The translations under genes were made by a program, and so were the position numbers. 64,000 bases of DNA from JBAXBF01 sp034429745 (lineage in GTDB: Bacteria; Chloroflexota; Anaerolineae; Anaerolineales; DRKV01): NCBI GenBank assembly GCA_034429745.1, contig DAOUFY010000123.1:1-64000 (forward strand). The letters are read 5' to 3'. Every line of letters begins with the position of its first letter. The first letter of the stretch is position 1. Positions 17,448 to 26,134 of this stretch are shown one piece after another. A model generated the notes under the pieces. The model saw only the letters and a program-made list of their open reading frames with translations. It searched no databases and was not told the origin of the DNA.

Positions 17448-19520
17448 TTATGGTACATTGTGTTTATACAAACCGCGATAATCCATTGCCCCTACGGCAA
17501 AGAAAAAGCGTACCTTTATTGGCATCGTATCATTTGTGAACATTAACCCAGAGACTGGGTTAGCTACTGAAAAAATTTCTGGTGCGCGTCCATAACGATA
17601 GCCAATACCAATAGTGGGATACAGCAGTGGATCGGCGACTGCAGCCCAATTCTTAGGATTCGTCCACAAATCAACCACAATTACCCGTGAGCGCGCCGAG
17701 CGCATACGCTCCGTCAAGGTATCGCCTTCAGCCCAAACGTTATCCAGATAATTAGCAGAACCAGACTGAGCTGCACCCAAAATCTGCAATGCTGTATTTT
17801 CCAGCTCATTAGGCACAAGCAAATATTTTGGCGCAGTAAGCATTCCCAATGCCGCTGCCGAAGCACCCGAAGCTGCAAACTCCGTTTGATCGCGCATTGC
17901 CTGCCGCGTGGCTGCCCAAGCGTTGGAAGAAAGCGGACTAGAACCTAAATTCCCATGATGAACGCTGTCAAACAAGGTATAGCCATCCGAGAGGATTGGA
18001 CCTACCGCCGAGCCACTTGTGGCATCTGTAAAAATTTCCGCAACAGCTTTGGATAACGTTAAGTAAGCCCCTTGAGCCAAGGCAGCCGGAGCAGTACGCA
18101 GTTTGCGGGTATCATCTTTATCAATAGCTTCAATGGTAATGCCCAAATAACCACCTTTCTTTATAAAAGAGGCTGTCTCTCGCTTATCATCCCAAGCTAA
18201 TTCAGGGTAAGCATTGCCTTCATCAATGGTAGGCAATGCTCCTATGCCCGCTAAAGTGATCCATTTGATATCTTGCAATGTTTGGTAGTCTTCCTCGCGG
18301 ACAATTGGCTCAAACCATTTGGGGAATTTCGCAAATTCATTGACCACTCGCTTGTTCAACGCATCCGCTACCAAACTCGACATAGTCGAAGAATTTACAT
18401 TAGCAAACATCACTCGTTCAGGATGGAACACACCACTTAATTCATAATCTCCCGAGATAAGATTATAAAATTCTCGAATGCCATTCAGCGGTTTTATGCC
18501 ATTCGGTGGACGAACACCATCAAGCAAAGCCTCAAACGCTAAGGTTAATTGATCAAAACCAGTCATTCCACCTTGAATTTGGGAAGACCTCGGGGCAACA
18601 TTGCCTATGTGAATTACCTGTTCCTGAACTAAAGAGGCTAAATATTCTTTTTCAGCTTTAATGGCTTGAGCAACCTCTGCCGGCGAGGAGTAAAGCTGAC
18701 ATTGCTGCAGCAGCTTATCTTTCGCCACCTGAGGTAAATCCGATGCCAAAATCAAAGACTGATTCGCAATAAAACTATACGAGCGAAGAGCTTGCTGCAT
18801 GTGAGCTAATCGTTGCTCCATTTCCGCTGCAGAAGAAGCAGTCAAAGAAGCTTCAATATCCTGCCCTAATTTGGCTTCATCCTCACCAACCATATCTCTT
18901 GATGATTCTATTGTCATATCATTCTCCATATCATTTGTAGCAAACTGAAAATTACTAGGGAGCTTTTTCTTTTCGTTCCCTATCATTCTGTCCGAGCTCA
19001 GCAGTTGTAAAAATCTTCCATCTGCCGCCGGCTGAAAAACAATATCAATTGATTCAATATGCTTAATTGCCGTTATAACTGTAGCTTCCGACGATACTTC
19101 TAGCGAGGGGTAAAAGACAAGCGACAAACCAATATCCGGCGGCTTTGGGTCAGCAAGGATTTGCAGAAGCAAATCAGCTATCGCCATCCCGTCTTCTGTA
19201 TCATAAAGTTGAATAGTGCCATAAACAGCTTGATCCTGCTCGTCCCAGGTTGAATGGATTGTCTTGCCAACCAAGTTGCGAAGCGAGGGTGGCTCACAAG
19301 GTTCGGCGTGGTCAATAAAAACAGCTTTATCATTGAAGGCGCCTTCCTCAACCGCTAACCGTAATGTCTCCGCTGCTATGCATATTGGTGCCGGCGAATT
19401 GTCAGCATAACGAATAAACCCAGCCCGAACAAAGCGGCACTTAAAAGCTATAGGTTCAAACTTCTTGTCTTCAAGAGCATGCAGCAATTTGCCAGCTGAA
19501 GATAAACGAAGAACTTTCAT
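17448..19520 (-). CDS. Fused prohead protease - scaffold - HK97-type major capsid protein
   Basis: A 690-residue polyprotein. Residues 1-190 look like a prohead protease: a conserved HAEPCEPP segment supplies a candidate His and DIGLSLVF a candidate Ser. Residues about 195-300 are charged and helical, as a scaffold or delta domain (MEQRLAHMQQAL...AEKEYLASLVQEQ). From about 310 to the end is an HK97-like capsid domain (RVMFANVNSSTMSSLVADALN, then WITLAGIG, and a C-terminal VRFFFAVGAMDYRG). Fusion of protease and capsid is known in some phages. It is 8 bases from the M23 gene start and 28 bases after the holin-like gene. Confidence 0.75.
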   Translation of the reverse strand: MKVLRLSSAGKLLHALEDKKFEPIAFKCRFVRAGFIRYADNSPAPICIAAETLRLAVEEGAFNDKAVFIDHAEPCEPPSLRNLVGKTIHSTWDEQDQAVYGTIQLYDTEDGMAIADLLLQILADPKPPDIGLSLVFYPSLEVSSEATVITAIKHIESIDIVFQPAADGRFLQLLSSDRMIGNEKKKLPSNFQFATNDMENDMTIESSRDMVGEDEAKLGQDIEASLTASSAAEMEQRLAHMQQALRSYSFIANQSLILASDLPQVAKDKLLQQCQLYSSPAEVAQAIKAEKEYLASLVQEQVIHIGNVAPRSSQIQGGMTGFDQLTLAFEALLDGVRPPNGIKPLNGIREFYNLISGDYELSGVFHPERVMFANVNSSTMSSLVADALNKRVVNEFAKFPKWFEPIVREEDYQTLQDIKWITLAGIGALPTIDEGNAYPELAWDDKRETASFIKKGGYLGITIEAIDKDDTRKLRTAPAALAQGAYLTLSKAVAEIFTDATSGSAVGPILSDGYTLFDSVHHGNLGSSPLSSNAWAATRQAMRDQTEFAASGASAAALGMLTAPKYLLVPNELENTALQILGAAQSGSANYLDNVWAEGDTLTERMRSARSRVIVVDLWTNPKNWAAVADPLLYPTIGIGYRYGRAPEIFSVANPVSGLMFTNDTMPIKVRFFFAVGAMDYRGLYKHNVP

Positions 19521-19547
19521 CTGCCTTCTTCCCTAAAATTTACCTAT

Positions 19548-19889
19548 TCATTCCGCAGCAGTAAAAGACTTCCCTATGAAAGGTGCAGATCTAAAAATCT
19601 TATGCGAAAGTTTTGAAACCCCCAACTGAGTTGTATAAGCAAAGACAATCAACAGCAATTCCGCGAGCTTCTCGGCTTGAATATCCAATGCTGCAATATC
19701 GGTTTGTGGTGAAAACAAATTCAATCCAATCAGCCCTGCCAAAGCTAAAAAATTGAGCAGTAAAGAATAAATCTGAGCCTCTCCATCTTTGACAATAGAC
19801 AACGTTTTAAGAATATTGATCAAGGCAGCAATGAGTGCCGACACCCCAGAAAGGGCGGCAAATTGAGTGAAAATGTCAGTTATTTCCAT
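19548..19889 (-). CDS. Holin-like small membrane protein
   Basis: A 113-residue protein with three hydrophobic segments (about 8-30, 42-60, 75-95) and a charged C-terminus, consistent with a holin that opens the membrane for the M23 enzyme. ATG 19889 is chosen because AAGGAG lies 11 bases upstream; the longer frame to 19964 overlaps the portal gene. Its place between portal and capsid is unusual for a holin. A structural role cannot be excluded. Confidence 0.6.
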   Translation of the reverse strand: MEITDIFTQFAALSGVSALIAALINILKTLSIVKDGEAQIYSLLLNFLALAGLIGLNLFSPQTDIAALDIQAEKLAELLLIVFAYTTQLGVSKLSHKIFRSAPFIGKSFTAAE

Positions 19890-19905
19890 CAGTTGTTTTT
19901 TCTCC

Positions 19906-21225
19906 TTATTTAGAATTATTATTGGGGTAAATTTCTTGTAGAATTTTCTCAAGCAGCTCTTCACTTAAGGGATTCCCGCCGGCATTCAGGATCAACGAAG
20001 TAAACAATTTAGTCAATGTTGGGCTTGAGTTCGGAAGCTGCGATCCAAGCACTTGGTAAGTTTGGGCTAACATATGGGCAGCCTTTGCCAGTGATTCATT
20101 ATCCGTACGCGAAATATCCGGAAGCAGTGCAGTAAACAGCTTGTTGTAGTTCCGTTCTGTTAATTGCGGCACCTTTCCCAATTGATAAGCGCGTTGATAG
20201 GCTTGATAAGTAATATCCTGCAGGATATAAAGGAAATATTGCTGACGGCGCAGCAGGTGCCGTTCCGTTGGAGCTTGCATCGCTGTTGCGGTAGCGAGGT
20301 TTGCGTCTGCAGCTTCCCCGCGCCAATGAGGAGGAAAGCCGGCACCGGCATCAATCATTCCGCGCACCGCTTTTAAGTCTGCTTGTGCATCATTTGCATT
20401 GAGATTAGGCGTTACTGCTTGCCACTGCTCGGCATCATCCTTGATGATGATCGCCCCTGCTTCAGGAGGATGGGCATATTGCTGCTGTTTTTCGCGAATC
20501 TTATTCGTTGGCACAGTAACCAACCATAAAAAGGAACGCACAGCCCAATGCAAGCGCACTCGATCTTCCAACATGCGCGAGTAGCGCATGAGCCACGGCA
20601 GCATTGAAGTTAAATCCGATTCCCCCAGCAATGCTCCCAACGGACGATTGATCGCATAATGCAGCATTACCGCTCCTTCTTGAGGTGATTCCGGGTGTTG
20701 CGGTGAGAGCCAGCGAGTTGCCTCTCCTAGCAAGTTCACTTCTTCATAAGCTAATTCTGTCTCATAATCGTTCGCTGCCGACTCAATCCGCCGAATGCGG
20801 TCTTTTGTTACAAAACGAATGTAGGACATGCCATCCTGAGGATTGCGAAAGAGAAGCACAAACAAATCCCCCGCTCGTGTCAATTCATCACACATTGCCT
20901 CTAAACGCAAATGTAGTTGATTCTTGGGATGATGCCAGAACTCATTGATAAAACGGCGCATAGAGCGGTAAGGTGATGAGAGTGAAATCCCATCTCCTGC
21001 AACGTAATCCGATGTGATCGCAACAATCCGCCAGGCAAGCGGATTTTTCCGCCATGCGGTTAGCGCATCATTATAAAGTTCCGCGACTTTTGCTGAATCG
21101 TAATCATGCGGGCTGACGGTCGTCGAAATCCAAACTTGCGGATATGCATCATCCACTTGAGGAGGTTTGACTGCCGTCGCGCGTTGAGGATAAATTATTT
21201 TCTTGATTGTGTTAAGGATAGACAT
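19906..21225 (-). CDS. Phage portal protein
   Basis: A 439-residue portal-like protein with the usual features: an N-terminal NPLAWRIVAITSDYVAGDGIS segment, the central HYAINRPLGALLGESDLTSMLPWLMRYSRMLEDRVRLHWAVRSFLW helical stem region, and a ADLKAVRGMIDAGAGFPPHWRGE loop. Portals form the dodecameric DNA entry ring. It is the first gene of the phage-derived operon and lies 39 bases from a consensus promoter. No terminase gene lies upstream; the next gene is on the other strand. Confidence 0.85.
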   Translation of the reverse strand: MSILNTIKKIIYPQRATAVKPPQVDDAYPQVWISTTVSPHDYDSAKVAELYNDALTAWRKNPLAWRIVAITSDYVAGDGISLSSPYRSMRRFINEFWHHPKNQLHLRLEAMCDELTRAGDLFVLLFRNPQDGMSYIRFVTKDRIRRIESAANDYETELAYEEVNLLGEATRWLSPQHPESPQEGAVMLHYAINRPLGALLGESDLTSMLPWLMRYSRMLEDRVRLHWAVRSFLWLVTVPTNKIREKQQQYAHPPEAGAIIIKDDAEQWQAVTPNLNANDAQADLKAVRGMIDAGAGFPPHWRGEAADANLATATAMQAPTERHLLRRQQYFLYILQDITYQAYQRAYQLGKVPQLTERNYNKLFTALLPDISRTDNESLAKAAHMLAQTYQVLGSQLPNSSPTLTKLFTSLILNAGGNPLSEELLEKILQEIYPNNNSK

Positions 21226-21263
21226 AAAAGTTTTGCAAATTTTCCTGATCTTGGATTAATCTA

Positions 21264-21293
21264 ATTATAGTACATTTGTTCTATAAATGTCAA
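21264..21293 (-). promoter_or_regulatory. Consensus promoter of the phage block with a LexA-like box in the spacer
   Basis: Read on the minus strand: TTGACA (21288-21293), an 18-base spacer and TATAAT (21264-21269), both perfect consensus. The spacer contains TAGAACAAATGTACTA (21268-21283), a near-palindrome matching GAAC-N4-GTTC at seven of eight fixed bases, the LexA box of Gram-positive and related bacteria. A repressor bound there would block RNA polymerase. This is a good basis for SOS control of the phage genes but is inferred. Confidence 0.65.
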
Positions 21294-21294
21294 A

Positions 21295-21323
21295 TTTACA
21301 CCCTTAAGGATTGATGGTATAAT
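21295..21323 (+). promoter_or_regulatory. Promoter of the Cys-tail / radical SAM operon
   Basis: TTTACA (21295-21300), a 17-base spacer and TATAAT (21318-21323) with an extended TGG. It lies 63 bases upstream of the zinc-ribbon gene and is divergent from, and only two bases from, the phage promoter's -35 box. GAGGAGGG follows before ATG 21386. Confidence 0.7.
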
Positions 21324-21385
21324 GAAAACATCAGAGGTGTTTGGCAGAACATTCGGTTGCTTTGTTATCAATAGAGGAGGGTGTT

Positions 21386-21751
21386 ATGTCTGCTATTCGA
21401 ATCATTGCTTATATCGCCGCGGCAATCTTGATATTTTTCGGCGTTCTTTTCATTTGGGCAACCTTTAGCCCTCAAGGTAACTTGGGCTGGCTGCTGATTG
21501 GTGTAATTTCCGTGCTAATAGGCTTCGGGTTGATTTGGTTCGCTCAGCGCCGCAAGGCAGCCGAGGAGCAAGAAAAGAATATTACCTATAAAGTTGATCT
21601 TTCTGGTGATATTAAGCTAGAAAGCCTCAAATGCAAAGCTTGCGGTGGTCCACTAACACCTGACAACGTTAAAATGGTGGCCGGTGCTCCCGTAGTAACC
21701 TGCCCCTACTGCGGTGTATCTTATCAACTTACCGAAGAGCCTAAATGGTAA
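21386..21751 (+). CDS. Small membrane protein with C-terminal zinc ribbon
   Basis: A 121-residue protein with two transmembrane helices (about 5-25 and 32-50) and a cytoplasmic tail carrying a zinc ribbon: CKACGG and CPYCG about 25 residues apart. ATG 21386 is selected by GAGGAGGG just upstream. It is the first gene of an operon with the Cys-tailed DUF2207-like protein (11 bases later) and a radical SAM enzyme, which suggests a helper or scaffold role in that system. Function unknown. Confidence 0.75.
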   Translation: MSAIRIIAYIAAAILIFFGVLFIWATFSPQGNLGWLLIGVISVLIGFGLIWFAQRRKAAEEQEKNITYKVDLSGDIKLESLKCKACGGPLTPDNVKMVAGAPVVTCPYCGVSYQLTEEPKW

Positions 21752-21762
21752 GGAGGCTCTTC

Positions 21763-23445
21763 ATGAATAAAAGATTATTCACAATTATTTTTATCACCTT
21801 ACTGCTGCTGTCTTTCCCTGCTGCAGCTCTGGCACAACATTATTCTTTTTCCATAGACGAGATGATCGTCCATACCTACTGGCACGAGGACGGCACGTTA
21901 TCCTTAGACTACACCATTACTTTCACTAATCATCCTAATGGTGATCCAATTGACGTTGTTGACATTGGATTGCCTAACAAAAACTATGATCTCAGTACTG
22001 CCCGTGCCGAAATTAATGGTGTGCCTTTATCGCGTATTGAAGATTCTCCCTACGTAACCGGCATAGCTGTTGAGCTTGGTAACCAAGCAATTCAACCTGG
22101 AAAAAGTGGCACACTTCATTTCTCCATCTCTGGAATTCGCGATGTATTATACGTAGATGATCAAGACCCCCAATATGCCTCAGCGGTCTTTAAAACAACT
22201 TGGTTTGACAGTAGTTTTGTCTCCGGAACAGCAAAAATAACTGTTACATATCACCTCCCCCCCTCAATTCAGCCTGAAGAACCGCGCTGGCATAGTGCCC
22301 CATCAGGTTTTTCGGCTGAACCCACAGCCAACATTGACAATCTAGGCAGAATTACCTATACTTGGGAAAACCCAGCTGCTAACCCTTCAGAAGGTTATCT
22401 CTTTGGGGCATCATTCCCTGCTCGCAATATACCGCCTACCGCCATTCAAAAAACTGCAATCCCAAATGAGACGTTCGACCAACTAGTTAACTGCCTGTGC
22501 AATCCCTTTGGATTTTGTATCATCGTAATCTTCTTCGTCGCACTATCCATTGTTCCTCAAGTCATCATCGCCCGTCGCCGCTCAATGAAATACCTGCCCC
22601 CTTCAATCTCCATTGAAGGGCATGGCATCAAACGCGGCTTAACTGCAGTTGAAGCCGCAGTACTGATGGAACAGCCAATGGAAAAAATCCTTACCATGAT
22701 TTTATTCTCTGTCCTTAAAAAGAACGCTGCTGAAATCACCTCGCGTGAACCGCTTGAGATTAAGGTAGCCGATCCCCTTCCCGAAGACCTCTACCCCTAT
22801 GAAAAAGAATTTCTAAAAATTTATAGTGAAATAAAAGATAAAAGGCAACAGCAAATAGCCCTGCGGGATTTAATGGTCAATCTTGTTAAAAGTTTAGCCG
22901 AAAAAATGAAAGGCTTCAGCCGCAAAGAGACGGTGGATTATTACAAATCCATTTTAGAAAAAGCGTGGCAGCAAGTTCAAAGTGCTCAAACCCCTGAAGT
23001 GAAAAGCGAATTGTATAACCAGAATTTAGATTGGACAATATTAGATCCTAACTTTGAACGACGAACGAGTGAGGTATTTCGCACGGAGCCCATTTTTGTT
23101 CCGAACTGGTGGTGGCGTTATGATCCCACCTTTGCTCGTGCTAGCACAATGCACCGAGCCAGCCCAACCAGTACTGCTGCCCCCTCCGTCCCGCAAGGCA
23201 GCATCTCGCTGCCTACCTTGCCCGGCTCCACTTTCGCTGCCAATGTAGTTGGCGGAATGCAAAACATTGCCGGCAATTTAGTTGGGAACATCACCAGCTT
23301 TACCAGTTCCATCACCAATGCCACCAACCCTCAGCCTAAAACCAGTTCTTCATCTTGGAAGAAAAGCAGTGGTGGCGGTTGTGCTTGCGCTTGTGCCTGT
23401 GCGTGCGCCGGATGTGCTTGTGCCTGTGCCGGCGGTGGTCGCTGA
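21763..23445 (+). CDS. DUF2207-like membrane protein with alternating Cys-Ala C-terminal tail
   Basis: A 560-residue protein. Residues 1-25 are a signal peptide ending AALAQ. Residues 26-240 form a beta-rich extracytoplasmic domain like DUF2207. One membrane helix follows (about 246-268, IIVIFFVALSIVPQVII), then a cytoplasmic region with helices (about 300-420), a Ser/Thr/Pro-rich low-complexity stretch, and a tail SSGGG-(CA)5-G-(CA)3-GGGR with eight cysteines in alternation. The tail would lie in the cytoplasm. GGAGG precedes ATG 21763. The radical SAM/SPASM gene follows 33 bases later, so the tail may be its substrate. Metal binding by the tail is an alternative. Confidence 0.8.
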   Translation: MNKRLFTIIFITLLLLSFPAAALAQHYSFSIDEMIVHTYWHEDGTLSLDYTITFTNHPNGDPIDVVDIGLPNKNYDLSTARAEINGVPLSRIEDSPYVTGIAVELGNQAIQPGKSGTLHFSISGIRDVLYVDDQDPQYASAVFKTTWFDSSFVSGTAKITVTYHLPPSIQPEEPRWHSAPSGFSAEPTANIDNLGRITYTWENPAANPSEGYLFGASFPARNIPPTAIQKTAIPNETFDQLVNCLCNPFGFCIIVIFFVALSIVPQVIIARRRSMKYLPPSISIEGHGIKRGLTAVEAAVLMEQPMEKILTMILFSVLKKNAAEITSREPLEIKVADPLPEDLYPYEKEFLKIYSEIKDKRQQQIALRDLMVNLVKSLAEKMKGFSRKETVDYYKSILEKAWQQVQSAQTPEVKSELYNQNLDWTILDPNFERRTSEVFRTEPIFVPNWWWRYDPTFARASTMHRASPTSTAAPSVPQGSISLPTLPGSTFAANVVGGMQNIAGNLVGNITSFTSSITNATNPQPKTSSSSWKKSSGGGCACACACACAGCACACAGGGR

Positions 23446-23478
23446 TCAAGAGCAGAGCGATCTGCATAATGCCATTCT

Positions 23479-24825
23479 ATGATAAACCAATGGTTCTCCA
23501 AGATCCTTAAACCTCCACCGCCAGCATCTCCACCCAAAAGCACCTTACCAAAACCAGGGCTTTATGCCTATGCGCGTAACGATTCCTGCGAAAAAATGAC
23601 TCTTCACTTACGAGTTGAGGAAGATGGCAGAGGTACATTGGTGCTCAATGCCAATCGCATCTTTCACCTCAACCCAACCGCTGCCAGCATGACATTTTTT
23701 ATTCTCGAAGATACTCCACCAAACGAAGCTTTAAATAAAATTCTTAAAACATACCACGGCAATCGCAAACAAATAGAACAGGATTTTATAAACTTTCGCG
23801 AAACAATCCAAGCTCTCATTGAACACCAAGCAGCTTGCCCCATCTGCGATCTTAACATTAATGTCAACCCTCCATTCAGCACAGAACCTTCGGCTCCCTA
23901 TCGCATGGATTTAGCACTCACATATAGCTGCAATAATCACTGCGTTCACTGCTACAACGAGACTGACCGTCATTTACAAAGCTTATCGCTCGATCAATGG
24001 AAAAAAGTGATTGACCGCCTCTGGGAATTGCGTATTCCTCACCTCGTTTTTACCGGCGGTGAACCAACACTATCACCATATCTTCCTCAGTTGATCGCTT
24101 ATGCTCATGCTAAAGGATTCATTTGTGGCTTAAACACAAATGGACGGCGGCTAAGTCAACCAACTTATCTAGATTCTCTCATTGCTGCTGGGTTAGATCA
24201 TGTCCAAATCACCCTAGAATCACACGATCCATCAATACATGACAATATTGTTCAAAGCTGCGGCGCTTGGCAAGAAACTACTGCCGGCCTTCGCCTTGCC
24301 CTGCAATCCCCCCTTTATGTGATGACCAACACAACTCTCCTTCGTCATAATACCCCCTACCTGCAAGAGACATTGCAATTTTTAGCCGAGCTTGGAGTGC
24401 CAACCATCGGGTTAAATGCACTTATTTTCGCCGGGCGAGGCAAAGAAATTCAAAACCCCTTGGCTGAAACCGAACTCGAAACTTTACTGACCATTGCTAA
24501 GGAAATCACCCAAGATCATCAGCAGCGTTTGATCTGGTACACCCCCACACAGTACTGCCATTTTGACCCTGTAGAACAGGATTTAGGTATCAAAGGTTGT
24601 ACAGCTGCACTTTACAATATGTGCATTGAACCGAATGGCAACGTTTTGCCATGTCAGTCATACTTTCAACCGGTCGGAAATATTCTAGTAAATCAATGGG
24701 AAGAAATATGGCAGCATGATCTCTGCCAATGGCTGCGTCAACGCCGCTTTGCTCCTCAGAAATGCCGCGGTTGCCCCTTGCTCAAAGAATGCGGTGCCGG
24801 TTGCCCCCTTGCTTTAGATCGCTAA
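23479..24825 (+). CDS. Radical SAM/SPASM protein with N-terminal PqqD-like domain
   Basis: A 448-residue maturase-like enzyme. Residues about 48-112 resemble PqqD, the peptide-recognition fold of RiPP systems (GTLVLNANRIFHLNPTAASM). The radical SAM site is CNNHCVHC with Cys151, 155 and 158, followed by the GGEPTLSP segment. The C-terminal SPASM region (about 375-445) has at least seven Cys for auxiliary clusters, ending KCRGCPLLKECGAGCPL. An extra CPIC lies just before the SAM core. Enzymes of this build cross-link or otherwise modify peptides, often at Cys. Its operon partner carries a Cys-Ala tail. No strong ribosome site is visible before the ATG. Confidence 0.88.
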   Translation: MINQWFSKILKPPPPASPPKSTLPKPGLYAYARNDSCEKMTLHLRVEEDGRGTLVLNANRIFHLNPTAASMTFFILEDTPPNEALNKILKTYHGNRKQIEQDFINFRETIQALIEHQAACPICDLNINVNPPFSTEPSAPYRMDLALTYSCNNHCVHCYNETDRHLQSLSLDQWKKVIDRLWELRIPHLVFTGGEPTLSPYLPQLIAYAHAKGFICGLNTNGRRLSQPTYLDSLIAAGLDHVQITLESHDPSIHDNIVQSCGAWQETTAGLRLALQSPLYVMTNTTLLRHNTPYLQETLQFLAELGVPTIGLNALIFAGRGKEIQNPLAETELETLLTIAKEITQDHQQRLIWYTPTQYCHFDPVEQDLGIKGCTAALYNMCIEPNGNVLPCQSYFQPVGNILVNQWEEIWQHDLCQWLRQRRFAPQKCRGCPLLKECGAGCPLALDR

Positions 24826-24857
24826 GTAAACCCTGCCCTAATCAGTTCTACAGATAA

Positions 24858-25685
24858 TTATCTCCGCAACCTCACCGCATAAATTGCCATGCCTACTCCT
24901 AGCAAAAGAAAGAATGCACCCAATACACCAAGAATGGGGATCGTCCCTCCCTCATCACCGACAGGGGTATTCGTTTGTGGTTCAACAAACGGCGGGGCTG
25001 TGGCTGCAGCTTGTGTTTGAGCTCCAAAATCAATATAGGTTTCGTCCCCCGCTTTCAGTTCTATTCGATAGTAGGTTTGCGTTGTCGGGTTATAACCAGC
25101 AGGTATCGCTACCGAAATATTATATTCTCCTGGTTCCAGTTCATCATAACAAATGGGATCCACTCCCCCTTTTGTCTCTCCCGAGATGGATATCTTGCCA
25201 TCAACGCTTGCAATGCTTAGCGCCCCCCCTGCAATGGCAACTTCCTCCTCTTGGCGGATTGCGTCACCATTTACATCATCAAATAGAAGCAGACACAATT
25301 TAGCCGTCCCTTTCTCCGGCACCGGTGTGGGAGTGGCTGTCGGCGGAACAGCTGTGGGCAACGGTGTTGGCGATTCTGCTCCAGGACCTCCCATCCCTAG
25401 AAATATTCGCTGCCCTTCATGAATAGCTTCATTTTGCCGTAAAGCATTCATCTCGCGCAATCGTTCAACCGGAATTCCGCTAATCGCAGCAATACTCCAT
25501 AGCGTATCTTCCTTTTGTACAATATAAATTATCCTTCCATCGGCTCCCGGTGTCGGAGTTTTAAAAGGAGTAGGTTGAAAAAGCGGTGCTGCATCAGCCG
25601 TTGGTAACGAACCAAACAACACCGCGGCTATTATTAATAGGCATAAAAGCCACGTCCAAATAACATGATTATGCGAGATGTTCAT
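24858..25685 (-). CDS. LysM and SdrD-like B-repeat surface protein
   Basis: A 275-residue exported protein: signal/anchor segment (about 8-32), a LysM domain (about 52-97, YIVQKEDTLWSIAAISGI...GQRIFLG) that binds peptidoglycan or glycans, a Thr/Pro-rich linker, an SdrD-B/Cna-B-like beta domain (about 128-222, starting LCLLLFDDVNGDAIRQEEE), and a C-terminal membrane helix (about 248-270) with a basic tail. This design is common in Chloroflexota envelopes. It is convergent with the radical SAM gene with 32 bases between. Confidence 0.85.
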   Translation of the reverse strand: MNISHNHVIWTWLLCLLIIAAVLFGSLPTADAAPLFQPTPFKTPTPGADGRIIYIVQKEDTLWSIAAISGIPVERLREMNALRQNEAIHEGQRIFLGMGGPGAESPTPLPTAVPPTATPTPVPEKGTAKLCLLLFDDVNGDAIRQEEEVAIAGGALSIASVDGKISISGETKGGVDPICYDELEPGEYNISVAIPAGYNPTTQTYYRIELKAGDETYIDFGAQTQAAATAPPFVEPQTNTPVGDEGGTIPILGVLGAFFLLLGVGMAIYAVRLRR

Positions 25686-25705
25686 AACTGATTTCAGGGC
25701 AAGAC

Positions 25706-26113
25706 TTAGTGTTGATGATTTACCAGCATATCGAATGTGGTATTTTTCAATCGTTGCACTATCTCTCCCTGAGTTTTACACCAAATTTCATGCAATGGAC
25801 AATTGCTTCCAAAATAGCATGTCTTTGGATCGGCAACACACTCATTTAGCCAAATCGGTCCATCAATGGCTTCTACTACTGAAAGTACAGTAATCTCGCT
25901 TGGTGGTATGGCTAATGATACCCCACCTCGTGCACCGCGCGAGGTTTCCAACATGCCCGCGACTGCCAATTGAGAGATAATTTTAGCTAAAAATGAGATA
26001 GGAATCTTCTGCTCAACGGCAATCTTATTGGTGGAGGCACGCTGATTCGTACCTAAGCGTGCAAGATACAGCACCGTTCGGAGTGCATAATCTGCTTGTC
26101 TTGTAATCTGCAT
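25706..26113 (-). CDS. Rrf2 family transcriptional regulator
   Basis: A 135-residue winged-helix protein of the Rrf2/IscR family. The N-terminus (MQITRQADYALRTVLYLA) and the GARGGVSLA wing are typical. Three Cys in the right region (ECVADPKTCYFGSNC, about 95-108) match the [2Fe-2S] ligands of the family, so it may sense iron-sulfur status, NO or redox. It stands 20 bases upstream of the LysM gene on the same strand. A palindrome just upstream (26135-26151) may be its own operator. Confidence 0.9.
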   Translation of the reverse strand: MQITRQADYALRTVLYLARLGTNQRASTNKIAVEQKIPISFLAKIISQLAVAGMLETSRGARGGVSLAIPPSEITVLSVVEAIDGPIWLNECVADPKTCYFGSNCPLHEIWCKTQGEIVQRLKNTTFDMLVNHQH

Positions 26114-26134
26114 ATTTTTTCCCTACCTTAACTA

